Source of the DNA: UBA9732 sp963599445
GTDB taxonomy: Bacteria > Spirochaetota > Spirochaetia > Sphaerochaetales > Sphaerochaetaceae
DNA: 64,000 nt
Direction of reading: 5' to 3'
NCBI GenBank assembly: GCA_963599445.1
Contig: CAVBWZ010000005.1
Span: 1 to 64,000 of the forward strand
Shown piece by piece: positions 1-8,339 of the stretch (position 1 is the stretch's first letter; each line of letters begins with the position of its first letter). Below the pieces are notes generated by a model. It had not been told where the DNA came from and made no database searches. It worked only from the letters and a program-made list of their open reading frames with translations. A program made the translations under genes and the position numbers.

Positions 1-27
1 AATGCATAAACCTATCCTAACTAAAGC

Positions 28-423
28 TCATTTATCACCGGACAAAGACCTTAATTTGAAATAAAACTCATTTCTGCGTACTGTTAAAAACTCACTTCTG
101 TATTCTTCTGATTTCTTATAATTTGCTTTTGCTGCATACATTCGTTTGGAATCATCTACAAGCAACGCCTTAACTTTTTGATATAATGCATTTGTATCTC
201 TATAATTTGCTAGGTATTCCTCAGGTAATAATTCTGTAATTCCGTCTACAGGTGTTGAAACAGATGCACATGAATTTGCCATCGCCTCTATTAGGGAACG
301 TGGAAGCCCTTCCGATGACGTTGGAAAGAGAAAAACATCCGTCTCCTTTAAAATCTTCTGAATACTAGCAAATCCATTTAAGTTGCCATGGAATACAATA
401 CTACTTCTAATACCTTTATTCAT
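28..423 (-). CDS. GT4 glycosyltransferase, C-terminal half (split gene)
   Basis: This 131-residue ORF is the nucleotide-sugar-binding half of a GT-B glycosyltransferase: it carries the family block FLFPTSSEGLPRSLIEAMA (about residues 31-49), with the E-x7-E donor-binding arrangement, and an FHG strand before it. It has no N-terminal acceptor domain. Its ATG overlaps the stop of the ORF at 420-1205 (ATGA), and together the two make one normal-length GT4 enzyme. A -1 shift at about 423 would fuse them. A real two-polypeptide enzyme is possible but less likely than a frameshift mutation, phase variation or an assembly error. It is the last gene of the glycan operon seen here. Confidence 0.75.
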   Translation of the reverse strand: MNKGIRSSIVFHGNLNGFASIQKILKETDVFLFPTSSEGLPRSLIEAMANSCASVSTPVDGITELLPEEYLANYRDTNALYQKVKALLVDDSKRMYAAKANYKKSEEYRSEFLTVRRNEFYFKLRSLSGDK

Positions 424-1205
424 TGCATGCTTTTCAAATCACCTGCACCAATGAAATTTACTCTAACATCAATTCCATCGTTGATCAACTTTGAGGCCAC
501 ACCTATCACAGCAATGTGCCCTTTTGAATATGTATCCATATAACCCGTATGAGTAATTGTAAAAGGCTGTCCTCCCAGATGAACATGAGGATGATTCCAG
601 TAGTTTTTATCTTCTAAGTCTATAGTCGAATAGCTTGCGGTAAAATACTTTGGGTTGTTTTTCTCCTTCATTGCTCGACATGGATACATATCCTGTAGAA
701 CATGTTCCGTAACATAAGACACACCATTTGCAGTCATGCAGATACTCTTTGTATGTCTTGTGAAAGCGGCTGAAACTAAAGGTTGAAGTTTGAATGGATA
801 TGAATCCTTAGAAAACATCGTCTTTGGATTTATCACCATTTCAATAGCAAATGGCAATCCACTTTTTTTGACTATAGGATAGGCAAACATTGAAATTGGA
901 CTAGGTGTTCTTATCATTATCGCATCATACGCCTTGATATGTGACTCAATTATTCTTTTACATGGAAGATAGTTTTTCGCTAGGCCATTGACCCCTTGGA
1001 AATCCGGCAATTCGAGAAAACTGACACCTTCACCACTTACTTGCAATCTCTTCTTTGGAATCTCAGTTCCAAACCTACCACAAACAGTAACGTTGTCAAA
1101 AACTTTCAGATACCGCTGAAGGTATGTGTAGCTAACAATTCTTTCACAATACACCTCTGTACCAACACGGTAGAATCTATGTTCAAGAAATAGAAGTAGT
1201 TTCAT
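420..1205 (-). CDS. GT4 glycosyltransferase, N-terminal half (split gene)
   Basis: 261 residues forming the N-terminal Rossmann-like half of a family 4 glycosyltransferase, ending just after the hinge motif FIGAGDLKSM, where a complete enzyme would continue into the donor-binding half. That half is encoded by the next ORF in another frame. The start ATG is preceded by GGAGG at a 7-nt spacing. A whole enzyme would transfer a sugar to a lipid-linked surface glycan in the cytoplasm. Hydrophobic stretches around residues 95-150 look like the acceptor-side fold and not like clear membrane spans. The substrate cannot be predicted. Confidence 0.75.
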   Translation of the reverse strand: MKLLLFLEHRFYRVGTEVYCERIVSYTYLQRYLKVFDNVTVCGRFGTEIPKKRLQVSGEGVSFLELPDFQGVNGLAKNYLPCKRIIESHIKAYDAIMIRTPSPISMFAYPIVKKSGLPFAIEMVINPKTMFSKDSYPFKLQPLVSAAFTRHTKSICMTANGVSYVTEHVLQDMYPCRAMKEKNNPKYFTASYSTIDLEDKNYWNHPHVHLGGQPFTITHTGYMDTYSKGHIAVIGVASKLINDGIDVRVNFIGAGDLKSMQ

Positions 1206-1220
1206 TTAAAAACCTCCGGT

Positions 1221-2357
1221 CTAAACCAACTTGCTGATTGCTTCATCAACACACTTTGGGCTGAAGTATTTAGCATGTGCTTCCTTTACAGCATCTGTTA
1301 GCTGGCTATATATATCTGAACTGAAATGAATCAAGGAATTCATTTTTTCCCAATAATCACTCTCTGATATATTTACACCCACCTTTTCTTCCTCAACAAT
1401 CTTCCAAACATCACCGCCAATATTATTAATAATGGGAATACCTTCCGAAAAATAGTCCAATGACTTCATAGTCATTCCAACGAAAACGTTTGGCTTCATA
1501 ATGTTGAGTGCATAGTGGCACTTAGAAAAAACCTCTTTTTTTACTGCCTCGTCATATACAATTCCGTAATAGAAAACCTCTGCACCGTTTTTTTTTTTTT
1601 CTTCAATCAAAGACTGTCGATTTTCACCATCACCGATTATGTGTAATTCCACCTTGGACTGTGAGGTTAAAGCTTTAATCAACTTACCAATCATCGAAAT
1701 ATCAATAATGTTGTTTATCGAACCAAGATAACATAGACTAACTGAGTTACCAATGGTATAGGAGAGAGTCCTTCCTTCACCTGTATATTCTTTGCAAAAA
1801 TAAAGTGTCTGTATTTGTCCGATTCTTGCTTTCTTTTTAACTGTGTCTCTAAAAAGATCACATTCCGCTATTACACTATCAGAATTATATAAATTTCTGT
1901 CCCTAAGATCAGCCCATAAACCAAATGGAATAGACAGAATCCTTTTTAAACCATTTCCTATTGGAATAGATTCCGGCCACATATCGCCAATTTCGGTAAT
2001 AAGCTTAAAGTGCTTTTCTTCCTTGCATTTACTAAGACTTCTAATTGTATAATTGGGAGGAGCACAATGATACACCAAGTCAAAATCATTCTCCATAACA
2101 AACCTTTTTACACAATTTCCAAAACATATATGCGACCATATTCGCCTAACGGACAAGTTTTTCTGATAGTGTGGAACATGAACATAATGTATATTGCCCT
2201 TATGTTTCGACCGATAACCCTTCTTGCTCCTATGGTCGAAGTCCGAGAGAAGATGGTCAACCTGATAACCTTTTCTTTGTAGTATTTCCTCTATATACCT
2301 TGTTCTTGTTCCGTAATCATAGCTGTCATTGCATGTAATAATCAAAGCTTTTTTCAT
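1221..2357 (-). CDS. GT4-family glycosyltransferase
   Basis: 378-residue GT-B-fold protein, the usual size for GT4 enzymes. The N-terminus (MKKALIITCNDSYDYGTRT) begins with the first Rossmann strand. The C-terminal half has the hinge HIIGDGENRQSL (about 240-251), a following FYYGIV strand and a donor-site region ending KSLDYFSEGIPIINN, where the usual E-A-M is replaced by YFSEG. Its ATG overlaps the ATP-grasp gene stop (ATGA), so translation is probably coupled. A run of 12 T lies inside the gene near 1590-1601, a possible slippage site, but the frame is intact. Probable role: adding a sugar to a lipid-linked repeat unit; specificity unknown. Confidence 0.85.
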   Translation of the reverse strand: MKKALIITCNDSYDYGTRTRYIEEILQRKGYQVDHLLSDFDHRSKKGYRSKHKGNIHYVHVPHYQKNLSVRRIWSHICFGNCVKRFVMENDFDLVYHCAPPNYTIRSLSKCKEEKHFKLITEIGDMWPESIPIGNGLKRILSIPFGLWADLRDRNLYNSDSVIAECDLFRDTVKKKARIGQIQTLYFCKEYTGEGRTLSYTIGNSVSLCYLGSINNIIDISMIGKLIKALTSQSKVELHIIGDGENRQSLIEEKKKNGAEVFYYGIVYDEAVKKEVFSKCHYALNIMKPNVFVGMTMKSLDYFSEGIPIINNIGGDVWKIVEEEKVGVNISESDYWEKMNSLIHFSSDIYSQLTDAVKEAHAKYFSPKCVDEAISKLV

Positions 2358-3541
2358 TGAATCTCAATCTTTATTGTTTCCAGAGCCATCTCGCATCTTT
2401 TTTCTGCATCATTGGAATTGCTCCCCTGGACAACCACAAAACCAATACGAGAATTACTATCCACGATGTCCGTTATCCGTTCTCCTACTCCATGAACAAC
2501 AGTTACCTGTTTTACTCCTGGCATCTTCTCTGCGACTTCAATTCCCCTTATTTCCTTCACTATGCCGGCATGCTGCCGGAAATAGCGAATAGCAGAACCT
2601 CGACTAATCTTCGGCGTAATGTCTGGTTTTTCTCCCAGTGCAACCTTGATACAAGCTTCAACCATATTAACTCCAGTGGACAACGGAACCAAATGAGTTG
2701 TTATACAATCTCCACCAAGTCTTGCACCTATTTCAACGATTTTCGGTCCTTCATTCGTTACAATAATTTCTGTATGGGAAGGGCCGTTCTCAATACCGAT
2801 TGCCTTATTAGCAGCTATCGCAACCTTCCTTATCTCGTCGACACAATCCAGTCTTGTCGGCTGCGTATGCCCCATCTCTACAAAATGAGGAGCTCCTGTT
2901 GTAATTTTATCCGTTACCTGAATGACATGAACAACTCCGTCTATGGCTAATGTTTCAACACTAACCTCTGGACCGACCATGCATTCTTCAACTACAACAA
3001 CACCATTTCTACTATTCTTCTTTGCGTATTCATAGGCAACAACTGCATCAGACTTTCTTGAAACCTTTAGTACACCACGACTTCCAGAACTATCTGAAGG
3101 CTTAACCATGAAGACTCCAGACATGTTTTCAACTGCATGCTGGAACTCATTACTATTTCCAACTCTATAGAACTTTGGAATTGGAACACCAGCAATTCTA
3201 AGAGCTTCACGCATAGCAGCTTTGTCGGTAGCTTTGACTGCTGTTTCTTCTGAAATCCCAACAAGGTTATATTCTTTAGCTATAGCCGCAACTGTCCTCA
3301 TCGGCATATCTGTCGCAAGCGTCATAACACCGTCAATCTTATATCTTTTTGCAGTCTCAATGGCTGAAGGAATATCGATTGTACTGATTACCTCCTTGAA
3401 GATACCTGGAACAGCAAAGCCAACTGCTTCAGGATTCATATCAAGTACCACGACAGATAAACCCATCTTTACAGCTTGCTCAATTGCTGGTAGCTGTAAA
3501 ATGCTTGCCCCAAGAATCATTATCCGTTTATTTGTTGACAT
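2354..3541 (-). CDS. ATP-grasp domain protein (PurK/carbamoyl-phosphate-synthase-like)
   Basis: About 395 residues with an N-terminal pre-ATP-grasp Rossmann segment (MILGASILQLPAIEQA) followed by an ATP-grasp fold: phosphate-binding loop KPSDSSGSRGVLKV, the EECMVGPEVSVE block and the metal-binding EIGARLGGD block near the C-terminus. Such enzymes ligate a carboxylate to an amine through an acyl-phosphate. Within a glycan cluster it may attach an amino acid or other group to a sugar, which is inference. I prefer the ATG at 3541 (AAGGA 9 nt upstream) to the TTG three codons earlier. The gene overlaps its upstream neighbour by 14 nt and its downstream neighbour by 4 nt. Confidence 0.85.
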   Translation of the reverse strand: MSTNKRIMILGASILQLPAIEQAVKMGLSVVVLDMNPEAVGFAVPGIFKEVISTIDIPSAIETAKRYKIDGVMTLATDMPMRTVAAIAKEYNLVGISEETAVKATDKAAMREALRIAGVPIPKFYRVGNSNEFQHAVENMSGVFMVKPSDSSGSRGVLKVSRKSDAVVAYEYAKKNSRNGVVVVEECMVGPEVSVETLAIDGVVHVIQVTDKITTGAPHFVEMGHTQPTRLDCVDEIRKVAIAANKAIGIENGPSHTEIIVTNEGPKIVEIGARLGGDCITTHLVPLSTGVNMVEACIKVALGEKPDITPKISRGSAIRYFRQHAGIVKEIRGIEVAEKMPGVKQVTVVHGVGERITDIVDSNSRIGFVVVQGSNSNDAEKRCEMALETIKIEIQ

Positions 3542-4577
3542 CCGACACAATCCTTACAATTTCTCTCCCGATGTATTCCATATCATCAGCGGTATATCTT
3601 TGGTCACATGGAGCAGCCAGCATATGTTCCTCCGTAAACCTTGCTATCTGGCACATTTCTTTCTGTTCTTCAGTAAGAGGCCATATGATGGTATTGAATA
3701 TTCCAAGTTCAGATAGTCTTTTCTGAACTTCATCTCGATTTGGAATCGTAAACGGCACATATAAATCACTCAGGCCTGCTTTTTCTTGAACTAGTTTTAT
3801 ATAAGGAGAACCCATAAGAACTCCAATTAAAGTCTTTGCATTCTCACTACGAATCCTCTTCAGTTTCTCCCAATCACAACCTTTTGCCTTCTCATATGAG
3901 TATCCCGACATCGCACATGGTTCATCGCCATCCAAAATATTCGACACAGATGAAAATATCCTTCTATACTGTTCTTTAAGCCGAAGGTCTCCGCTCTCCA
4001 AAAATGCATGTCTCATACACTGAGCTTTCAGCCTTGTTTTAGAGAAAGAAATATCATCGGACAAGTCCTTGTTGAGGTTCCCCCATAAAAGGCCTCCGTC
4101 AGGAATTGGAAGCCATTTTCTCAAACTTGCAATAGTATAATCAGGTTTAAACGAAGACCTCTTTTGCCAGATTAGATTATGTGTCTGGTCCTCTATGAAT
4201 GTAATTTTTCTTTTTTCTCTAAGCAAATTTAAATCCGAATCACTTGCCGAGGGTCGACCGAAATACTCCATGTAAAGAAAAAGACTTGGTTCGTCAGTTT
4301 TCAAACAGTCCAAGTCAATCGAATAATCTCTATTCAACCTATAAAACTGAACCTTGTGACCATACCGCTCGAAAGGCATTATCATTGATTTACATGCAAG
4401 AGCAGGGATTAAAACCATTCTGGGAGTATACTCCCTAGCTATTGCTTTTAACGCATCACGACCACTACGAAGGCAATGAGCACCTAACAGTTTTTCGTTT
4501 GTTACCTTGTCTTTACACTCATTCCATAACTTCTTGTCAAACACGGTATCGTACTCATAACCAAATTCCTTGATCAC
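3528..4577 (-). CDS. DegT/DnrJ/EryC1-like aminotransferase homologue
   Basis: 349 residues that follow the DegT (fold type I PLP) plan but are diverged. FIEDQTH (about 129-135) occupies the place of the conserved EDxxH segment, and SLRKWLPIPDGG (about 150-161) supplies the probable Schiff-base lysine in the glycine-rich context. Sugar aminotransferases of this family convert keto-sugars to amino sugars. This one is divergent enough to be a non-sugar or altered member. The ATG overlaps the sugar-transferase stop (ATGA). It is the second DegT-type protein in the operon, the other being at 5239-6615. Confidence 0.75.
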   Translation of the reverse strand: MIKEFGYEYDTVFDKKLWNECKDKVTNEKLLGAHCLRSGRDALKAIAREYTPRMVLIPALACKSMIMPFERYGHKVQFYRLNRDYSIDLDCLKTDEPSLFLYMEYFGRPSASDSDLNLLREKRKITFIEDQTHNLIWQKRSSFKPDYTIASLRKWLPIPDGGLLWGNLNKDLSDDISFSKTRLKAQCMRHAFLESGDLRLKEQYRRIFSSVSNILDGDEPCAMSGYSYEKAKGCDWEKLKRIRSENAKTLIGVLMGSPYIKLVQEKAGLSDLYVPFTIPNRDEVQKRLSELGIFNTIIWPLTEEQKEMCQIARFTEEHMLAAPCDQRYTADDMEYIGREIVRIVSDVNK

Positions 4578-5242
4578 TTTTCCGTACTTCCTACACTTTC
4601 TTTCTTCAGAGACCTAGCTTCTTCTACAGCGGTCACCTCATTACTTAGGTCTTTGTAAATTTCTTCATGTTTTAGAACTACAGAAATCGTTCTGAAGAAA
4701 ATTCTAGCATCAAGAAAAAAAGAAACATGCTCAGCATAATAAGCATCATTCTTCATCTTCAGTATACCGTCTGCACTGTTACGGAAATATGCCTGACTGT
4801 ATCCTGTAATTCCAGGTCTAACTGTAAGGAACACTTTGATATCTTCTGGATACCTGTCCATCCAATCAAGAGGATCCGGACGAGGTCCAATGAGACTCAT
4901 GGTTCCATTCAGAATGTTTAGTATCTGAGGCAGCTCGTCTATGCTTGTAGCACGCATGAATTTCCCTATTTTGGTTACTCTCGGATCATCCTCTCCGTTA
5001 TATGTGGATCCATCAGACAATCGGATATCAGGTGCATTGATGTACATTGACCTAAATTTGAACATCTCGAAAGGTTTGCCATTTCTACCGATACGTTTTG
5101 CATTATAAAAAACAGGGCCACCGTCAGTTAATTTGATTATTGGTCCAAAGAGAACCAACGCAATCAAGAAAAACGGAAATCCAACCATACCTATGAGTAT
5201 GTCCAATAGCCTTTTGAAAAAATTCTTATACATCTTATTCAC
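4574..5242 (-). CDS. PglC-like sugar phosphotransferase (initiating phosphoglycosyl transferase)
   Basis: 222 residues corresponding to the bacterial sugar transferase domain alone, as in monotopic PglC-type enzymes, without the multi-helix N-terminal region of WbaP/WcaJ. A single N-terminal hydrophobic segment (ILIGMVGFPFFLIALVLF) anchors it. It has the family blocks FEMFKFRSM, DELPQILNIL, MSLIGPRPD and VRPGITGYSQ. It transfers a sugar-1-phosphate to undecaprenyl phosphate, starting glycan assembly. It begins with GTG overlapping the previous stop (GTGA); an ATG three codons later is an alternative. It indicates that the operon makes a lipid-linked glycan. Confidence 0.9.
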   Translation of the reverse strand: MNKMYKNFFKRLLDILIGMVGFPFFLIALVLFGPIIKLTDGGPVFYNAKRIGRNGKPFEMFKFRSMYINAPDIRLSDGSTYNGEDDPRVTKIGKFMRATSIDELPQILNILNGTMSLIGPRPDPLDWMDRYPEDIKVFLTVRPGITGYSQAYFRNSADGILKMKNDAYYAEHVSFFLDARIFFRTISVVLKHEEIYKDLSNEVTAVEEARSLKKESVGSTEK

Positions 5243-6615
5243 CCGAGATTTTTAGCAATCTGAGAAAATGTATCGATTATATACTCAACATCCTCATCGC
5301 TAAGCTTTGTATGAAGTGGCAAGGTTATCAGGTTATGGTAATAATTATATGAGTTTGGGTATAAATCTATTCCACCACTCAATTCCTTATATGCGCTCAT
5401 CATAGGAAGGGGTTTGTAGTGGACATTGGTTGCAACACCGCGTTCCGCCATTTTCTCAATGATTTCGTTGCGTTGTTCAACATCGATTCCAGGAATACGA
5501 ATGATGTACAAGTGGTTTGAACTATCCATACCATCAATATGATGGATCAAGTGGCTTATACCCAATTCTTCACAAGTTTCATCGTATCGTTTAATGATTT
5601 CCACACGTCGTTCAAGAAGACCATTGTACCTATCAAGCTGCCTGAGACCAATTGCCGCCATGATGTCTGTCATGTTGCATTTGTACCAAGGCCCTATGAT
5701 ATCATACTCCCAAGCACCAAGCTTGGTCTTTGCCAACGCATCCTTGTTCTGACCATGCAGGCTCAGTAATTGATACATCTTGTAGATTTCAGCATCCGTC
5801 ACACCATCATCATACGCAGATTGAGGCAAACACCACGTAGAAGCCCCTCCTTCAGCTGTTGTAAAATTCTTGACGGCATGAAAAGAGAACGAAGTAAAAT
5901 CTGCAATGGCACCACAACAGCGTTTGCTCCTTATGCCTAAACCTTTTCCAGTATGGGAAACCATTCTGCTTGCCCCAAGGCCATGTGCACAGTCAGCAAC
6001 AACAGCAACGCGACCGAGTGCTTTCTGAATTCTGCTTCCAAGACTGGATAAGGGGTCGGAGTAGTCACAGCGAGGGGAAAAGAGGTCTTTCTTATGCTCA
6101 ACGATTTCGAAGATTTTGTCGTAATCGCATACGATACCACCAAGATCAACTGAAATGATGGCTTTTGTCTTTGAGGTTATAGCTCTCTCTAAAGCCGCAT
6201 AATCCATCTCTGGCATATGGGTTAAAGGGTCGCCATCCTTTTGGATATCGACGAACTTGACGCTTGCTCCGCAATGGATTGCAGCAGATGCAGTGGCGGT
6301 ATATGTGTAGGCTGGCACTATGACTTCATCTCCAGGTCTTATTCCAAGAATCCGAAGGTTCAGTTCTTCCGCTGCAGTAGCACTGTTCAGGCATACCACC
6401 CTTTGGCTGCACCTCTCTATGTTTTCTTCACTGGTGCAATCAATGGTATTGTCCCCAGTTTCAATATATGCAGCAAGTCTACGCTCCAAAAGCTTTGTTC
6501 TGGGACCTGTTGTAATCCAACCTGACCGCAGGGCATCTGCAACCTCCGCTATTTCCAGTTCGGATATATCAGGAGGAGAAAAAGAAATAGTTCTTTTATT
6601 TGTCTGTTGAAGCAT
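5239..6615 (-). CDS. DegT/DnrJ/EryC1/StrS sugar aminotransferase
   Basis: 458-residue PLP enzyme of the PglE/PseC/ArnB type. The N-terminus has the typical FSPPDISELEIAEVADALRSG start. An SATAAEE segment binds phosphate, VVADCAHGLG (about 210) supplies the cofactor Asp, and SFHAVKNFTTAEGG (about 252-265) contains the Schiff-base Lys. It is longer than the usual 370-400 residues, with insertions around 60-75 and 170-200. The start is fixed by GGAGG just upstream of the ATG. It heads the glycan operon and probably makes a 4-amino or 3-amino nucleotide sugar. Confidence 0.9.
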   Translation of the reverse strand: MLQQTNKRTISFSPPDISELEIAEVADALRSGWITTGPRTKLLERRLAAYIETGDNTIDCTSEENIERCSQRVVCLNSATAAEELNLRILGIRPGDEVIVPAYTYTATASAAIHCGASVKFVDIQKDGDPLTHMPEMDYAALERAITSKTKAIISVDLGGIVCDYDKIFEIVEHKKDLFSPRCDYSDPLSSLGSRIQKALGRVAVVADCAHGLGASRMVSHTGKGLGIRSKRCCGAIADFTSFSFHAVKNFTTAEGGASTWCLPQSAYDDGVTDAEIYKMYQLLSLHGQNKDALAKTKLGAWEYDIIGPWYKCNMTDIMAAIGLRQLDRYNGLLERRVEIIKRYDETCEELGISHLIHHIDGMDSSNHLYIIRIPGIDVEQRNEIIEKMAERGVATNVHYKPLPMMSAYKELSGGIDLYPNSYNYYHNLITLPLHTKLSDEDVEYIIDTFSQIAKNLG

Positions 6616-6810
6616 ATCGCCTCCAATACTTCTTCGTATATCCTAGGCACAAGGCCATCGGCCTTTTCCCTCATACATACATCATCCGCTGTAGGCGCAC
6701 CTTCCCCGCACGCATGGTGGCGTACTTTCGTTGGGGAGGGGTCCCAGGCGGGCTGCATGCGCCTTGACGTCATTGCAGCCTTCTCTGGACATGTGCGCCC
6801 ACCGGCAGAC
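6616..6810 (-). other. GC-rich leader upstream of the glycan operon
   Basis: No convincing ORF. Read on the minus strand, this is a GC-rich stretch with several short complementary pairs: GGCTGCA/TGCAGCC (about 6753-6782), AGGCGCA/TGCGCCT, and GGCC-GAT-GGCC near 6655. It lies between a terminator and the first glycan gene, so it probably contains that operon's promoter and a structured 5' leader. I could not match it to a named riboswitch. Confidence 0.3.
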
Positions 6811-6848
6811 AAAACAAAGGACTTCGCATTGTGTTTGGTGCGAAGTCC
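6811..6848 (-). terminator. Rho-independent terminator
   Basis: On the minus strand a perfect 10-bp stem (GGACTTCGCA/TGCGAAGTCC) with a 10-nt loop is followed by TTTGTTTT. It lies immediately after the stop codon of the ORF at 6857, supporting a transcribed gene there. Confidence 0.8.
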
Positions 6849-6856
6849 GTCGTGTT

Positions 6857-7177
6857 CTAACAGGTTGGGTTGTATGTGATATGGTCGCAGGAGGAAAGTT
6901 CAAGCAGCCTTATCACGTTCGTGTTCTGGGTGTCGAGGAGTCTGAAGCAGGTATCGGCCTTTCTGTATCCTATTGTACATGCCGCAACGAGCACCGCCAC
7001 GGTTTCCATGATTATGCGGGCTTTGCATATCATGCGGGAGACCACGGCGTTGCAGAACCTTGGCTCGCTTCTATGCAGAAGAAGAGCGACCGCCCAGACA
7101 AGGAGTACTGGCATTAGGATGTATTCTAGGATTCTGCTTCTCACCACATCACCACCAAACAGGAGTGATTGTATCAT
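6857..7177 (-). CDS. Hypothetical small membrane protein
   Basis: About 106 residues, unrecognised. Two hydrophobic segments are visible (ILEYILMPVLLVWAVALLL and METVAVLVAACTIGY) separated by a basic, Cys-containing linker, with a hydrophilic tail. Codons such as ATA and AGG resemble neighbouring genes, and a strong terminator starts 9 nt after the stop. The start is uncertain: an ATG at 7177 is used here, while GTG codons at 7201 and about 7144 are alternatives and none has a good ribosome-binding site. It could also be a degraded fragment. Confidence 0.45.
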   Translation of the reverse strand: MIQSLLFGGDVVRSRILEYILMPVLLVWAVALLLHRSEPRFCNAVVSRMICKARIIMETVAVLVAACTIGYRKADTCFRLLDTQNTNVIRLLELSSCDHITYNPTC

Positions 7178-7275
7178 ACAAAGGCGTGGTTTGTACAACA
7201 CTTATTAGAGGTTGGATGGTTTGGTTGGATGCTTGAAGGGCAAAAGATTGAAATTCAAATAAATCTATAAAAAAC

Positions 7276-7304
7276 TTGCACAATGTTGAAAAACGATCTA
7301 AATT
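7276..7304 (+). promoter_or_regulatory. Candidate promoter for the abiF upstream RNA
   Basis: TTGCAC, a 17-nt spacer and TAAATT. It predicts a transcript starting near 7310 that runs into the hairpin just upstream of the Abi gene. Confidence 0.4.
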
Positions 7305-7307
7305 ATA

Positions 7308-7377
7308 GGCAACAGAGTGGCCTGCAGCGCTTTTGTGGTGCAGTGGGAACCAGCCAAGCGAAAGCTTGGCTTTTACA
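7308..7377 (+). ncRNA. Candidate abiF-type ncRNA ending in a GAAA-tetraloop hairpin
   Basis: A roughly 70-nt stretch directly upstream of the Abi_2 gene folds on paper into a CTGCA/TGCAG hairpin (7322-7343) and a terminal 8-bp stem AGCCAAGC-GAAA-GCTTGGCT (7352-7371) followed by TTT. Abi_2/AbiF genes in many bacteria are known to have a conserved structured RNA (the abiF motif) in this position, proposed to be the antitoxin of a type III-like system. Here the position, compact structure and terminator-like end are seen; membership of that RNA family is inferred. Confidence 0.5.
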
Positions 7378-7382
7378 TTATT

Positions 7383-8291
7383 ATGAACGTTGTAAACTGC
7401 TTGAAGAAACCGCTTACGGTAGAAGAACAGATAAAGAGACTCAAAGCCCATAACATGGTAATTCAAGACGAAGCAATGGCGGCTGAGATTCTTGGGCGCA
7501 TCAACTACTATCGCTTTACAGGCTACGCTCTGCAATTCAGAGTTTCCGAAAACAACAGCGACTTTGTCCAAGGAACCACGTTTAATGAAGTATATGACAT
7601 CTACCGATTCGATGAAGAGCTTCGTGGGCTGTTGAGGGTATACATAGAAAAACTTGAAGTCTACTTCAGAACGATAATAGCATATCATTTTTCCTTGGCC
7701 AAATGTTCGCTTCCGCCTCATGACCAGCACTATGACGAATCCAATTTCTTCAACAAGAAAGGATACCAACAGCTGAGGGAGCATTTCAAAAGAGATCGGG
7801 ACTACTACAGAGACAGTCTTGTTCTAAAACACCATGCAAAGAACTACAACGATAAGCTTCCACTCTGGGTGATTGTTGAACTTGTCTCCTTCTCCGATTT
7901 GTCCAAGCTATACAGCTGCATGTTCTTCTCCGAAAAAGAACGGATAGCGAAAGCAGCCGGGGTTGGATACAACACTTTAGGCAATAACCTCCACTGTTTG
8001 TCAGTACTAAGGAACAAGTGTGCACATGCCGCACGACTTTACAACACAGAGTTCAACCCTCCTGTTTCCATGAACAAGGAAACAAACCGCAGGAACCCTC
8101 AGATAAGGGGCAACACTTTGTTTGCCTATTTGTGGATGCTATCCAAGAGGCTCAACAATGCAGACGGAAAGAAATTCATTGATTCTTTGATTATTCTCAT
8201 CGAAAGTTACAACGGAAGAATCGATTTGGAGTTGATGGGATTTCCTTCCGATTGGAAAAAGATAATGGAAACCCATCTACTCACCAGATAG
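7383..8291 (+). CDS. AbiF/AbiD-like abortive infection protein (Abi_2, HEPN)
   Basis: 302 residues, the usual length of the Abi_2 family (Pfam Abi_2, AbiD/AbiF). The signature INYYRFTGYALQF is near the N-terminus. RNKCAH (R210-x4-H215) is the R-x4-6-H motif of HEPN ribonucleases, which cleave RNA and can arrest growth after phage infection. I start at the ATG at 7383; an upstream in-frame extension would run through the structured RNA region. The only upstream signal is the hairpin ending 12 nt before the start, which could limit read-through into the toxin. It has its own promoter region and converges on the ImmA gene. Confidence 0.85.
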   Translation: MNVVNCLKKPLTVEEQIKRLKAHNMVIQDEAMAAEILGRINYYRFTGYALQFRVSENNSDFVQGTTFNEVYDIYRFDEELRGLLRVYIEKLEVYFRTIIAYHFSLAKCSLPPHDQHYDESNFFNKKGYQQLREHFKRDRDYYRDSLVLKHHAKNYNDKLPLWVIVELVSFSDLSKLYSCMFFSEKERIAKAAGVGYNTLGNNLHCLSVLRNKCAHAARLYNTEFNPPVSMNKETNRRNPQIRGNTLFAYLWMLSKRLNNADGKKFIDSLIILIESYNGRIDLELMGFPSDWKKIMETHLLTR

Positions 8292-8339
8292 ATTTTTCAC
8301 TGTTTATCATGTATCCAAAACAAGGGCATCTCTCTTCGG

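Noticed and set aside
6890..6899. GAGGAAAGT resembling the conserved 5' core of RNase P RNA.
   Set aside because: The following sequence does not continue with the RNase P pattern and the 3' signature (ACAGAA...GGCTTA) is missing. The other strand is better explained by an ORF with a terminator.
6731..7117. 128-codon plus-strand frame.
   Set aside because: Rich in Cys/His/Trp in no family-like order, no start signal, and it crosses the minus-strand terminator.
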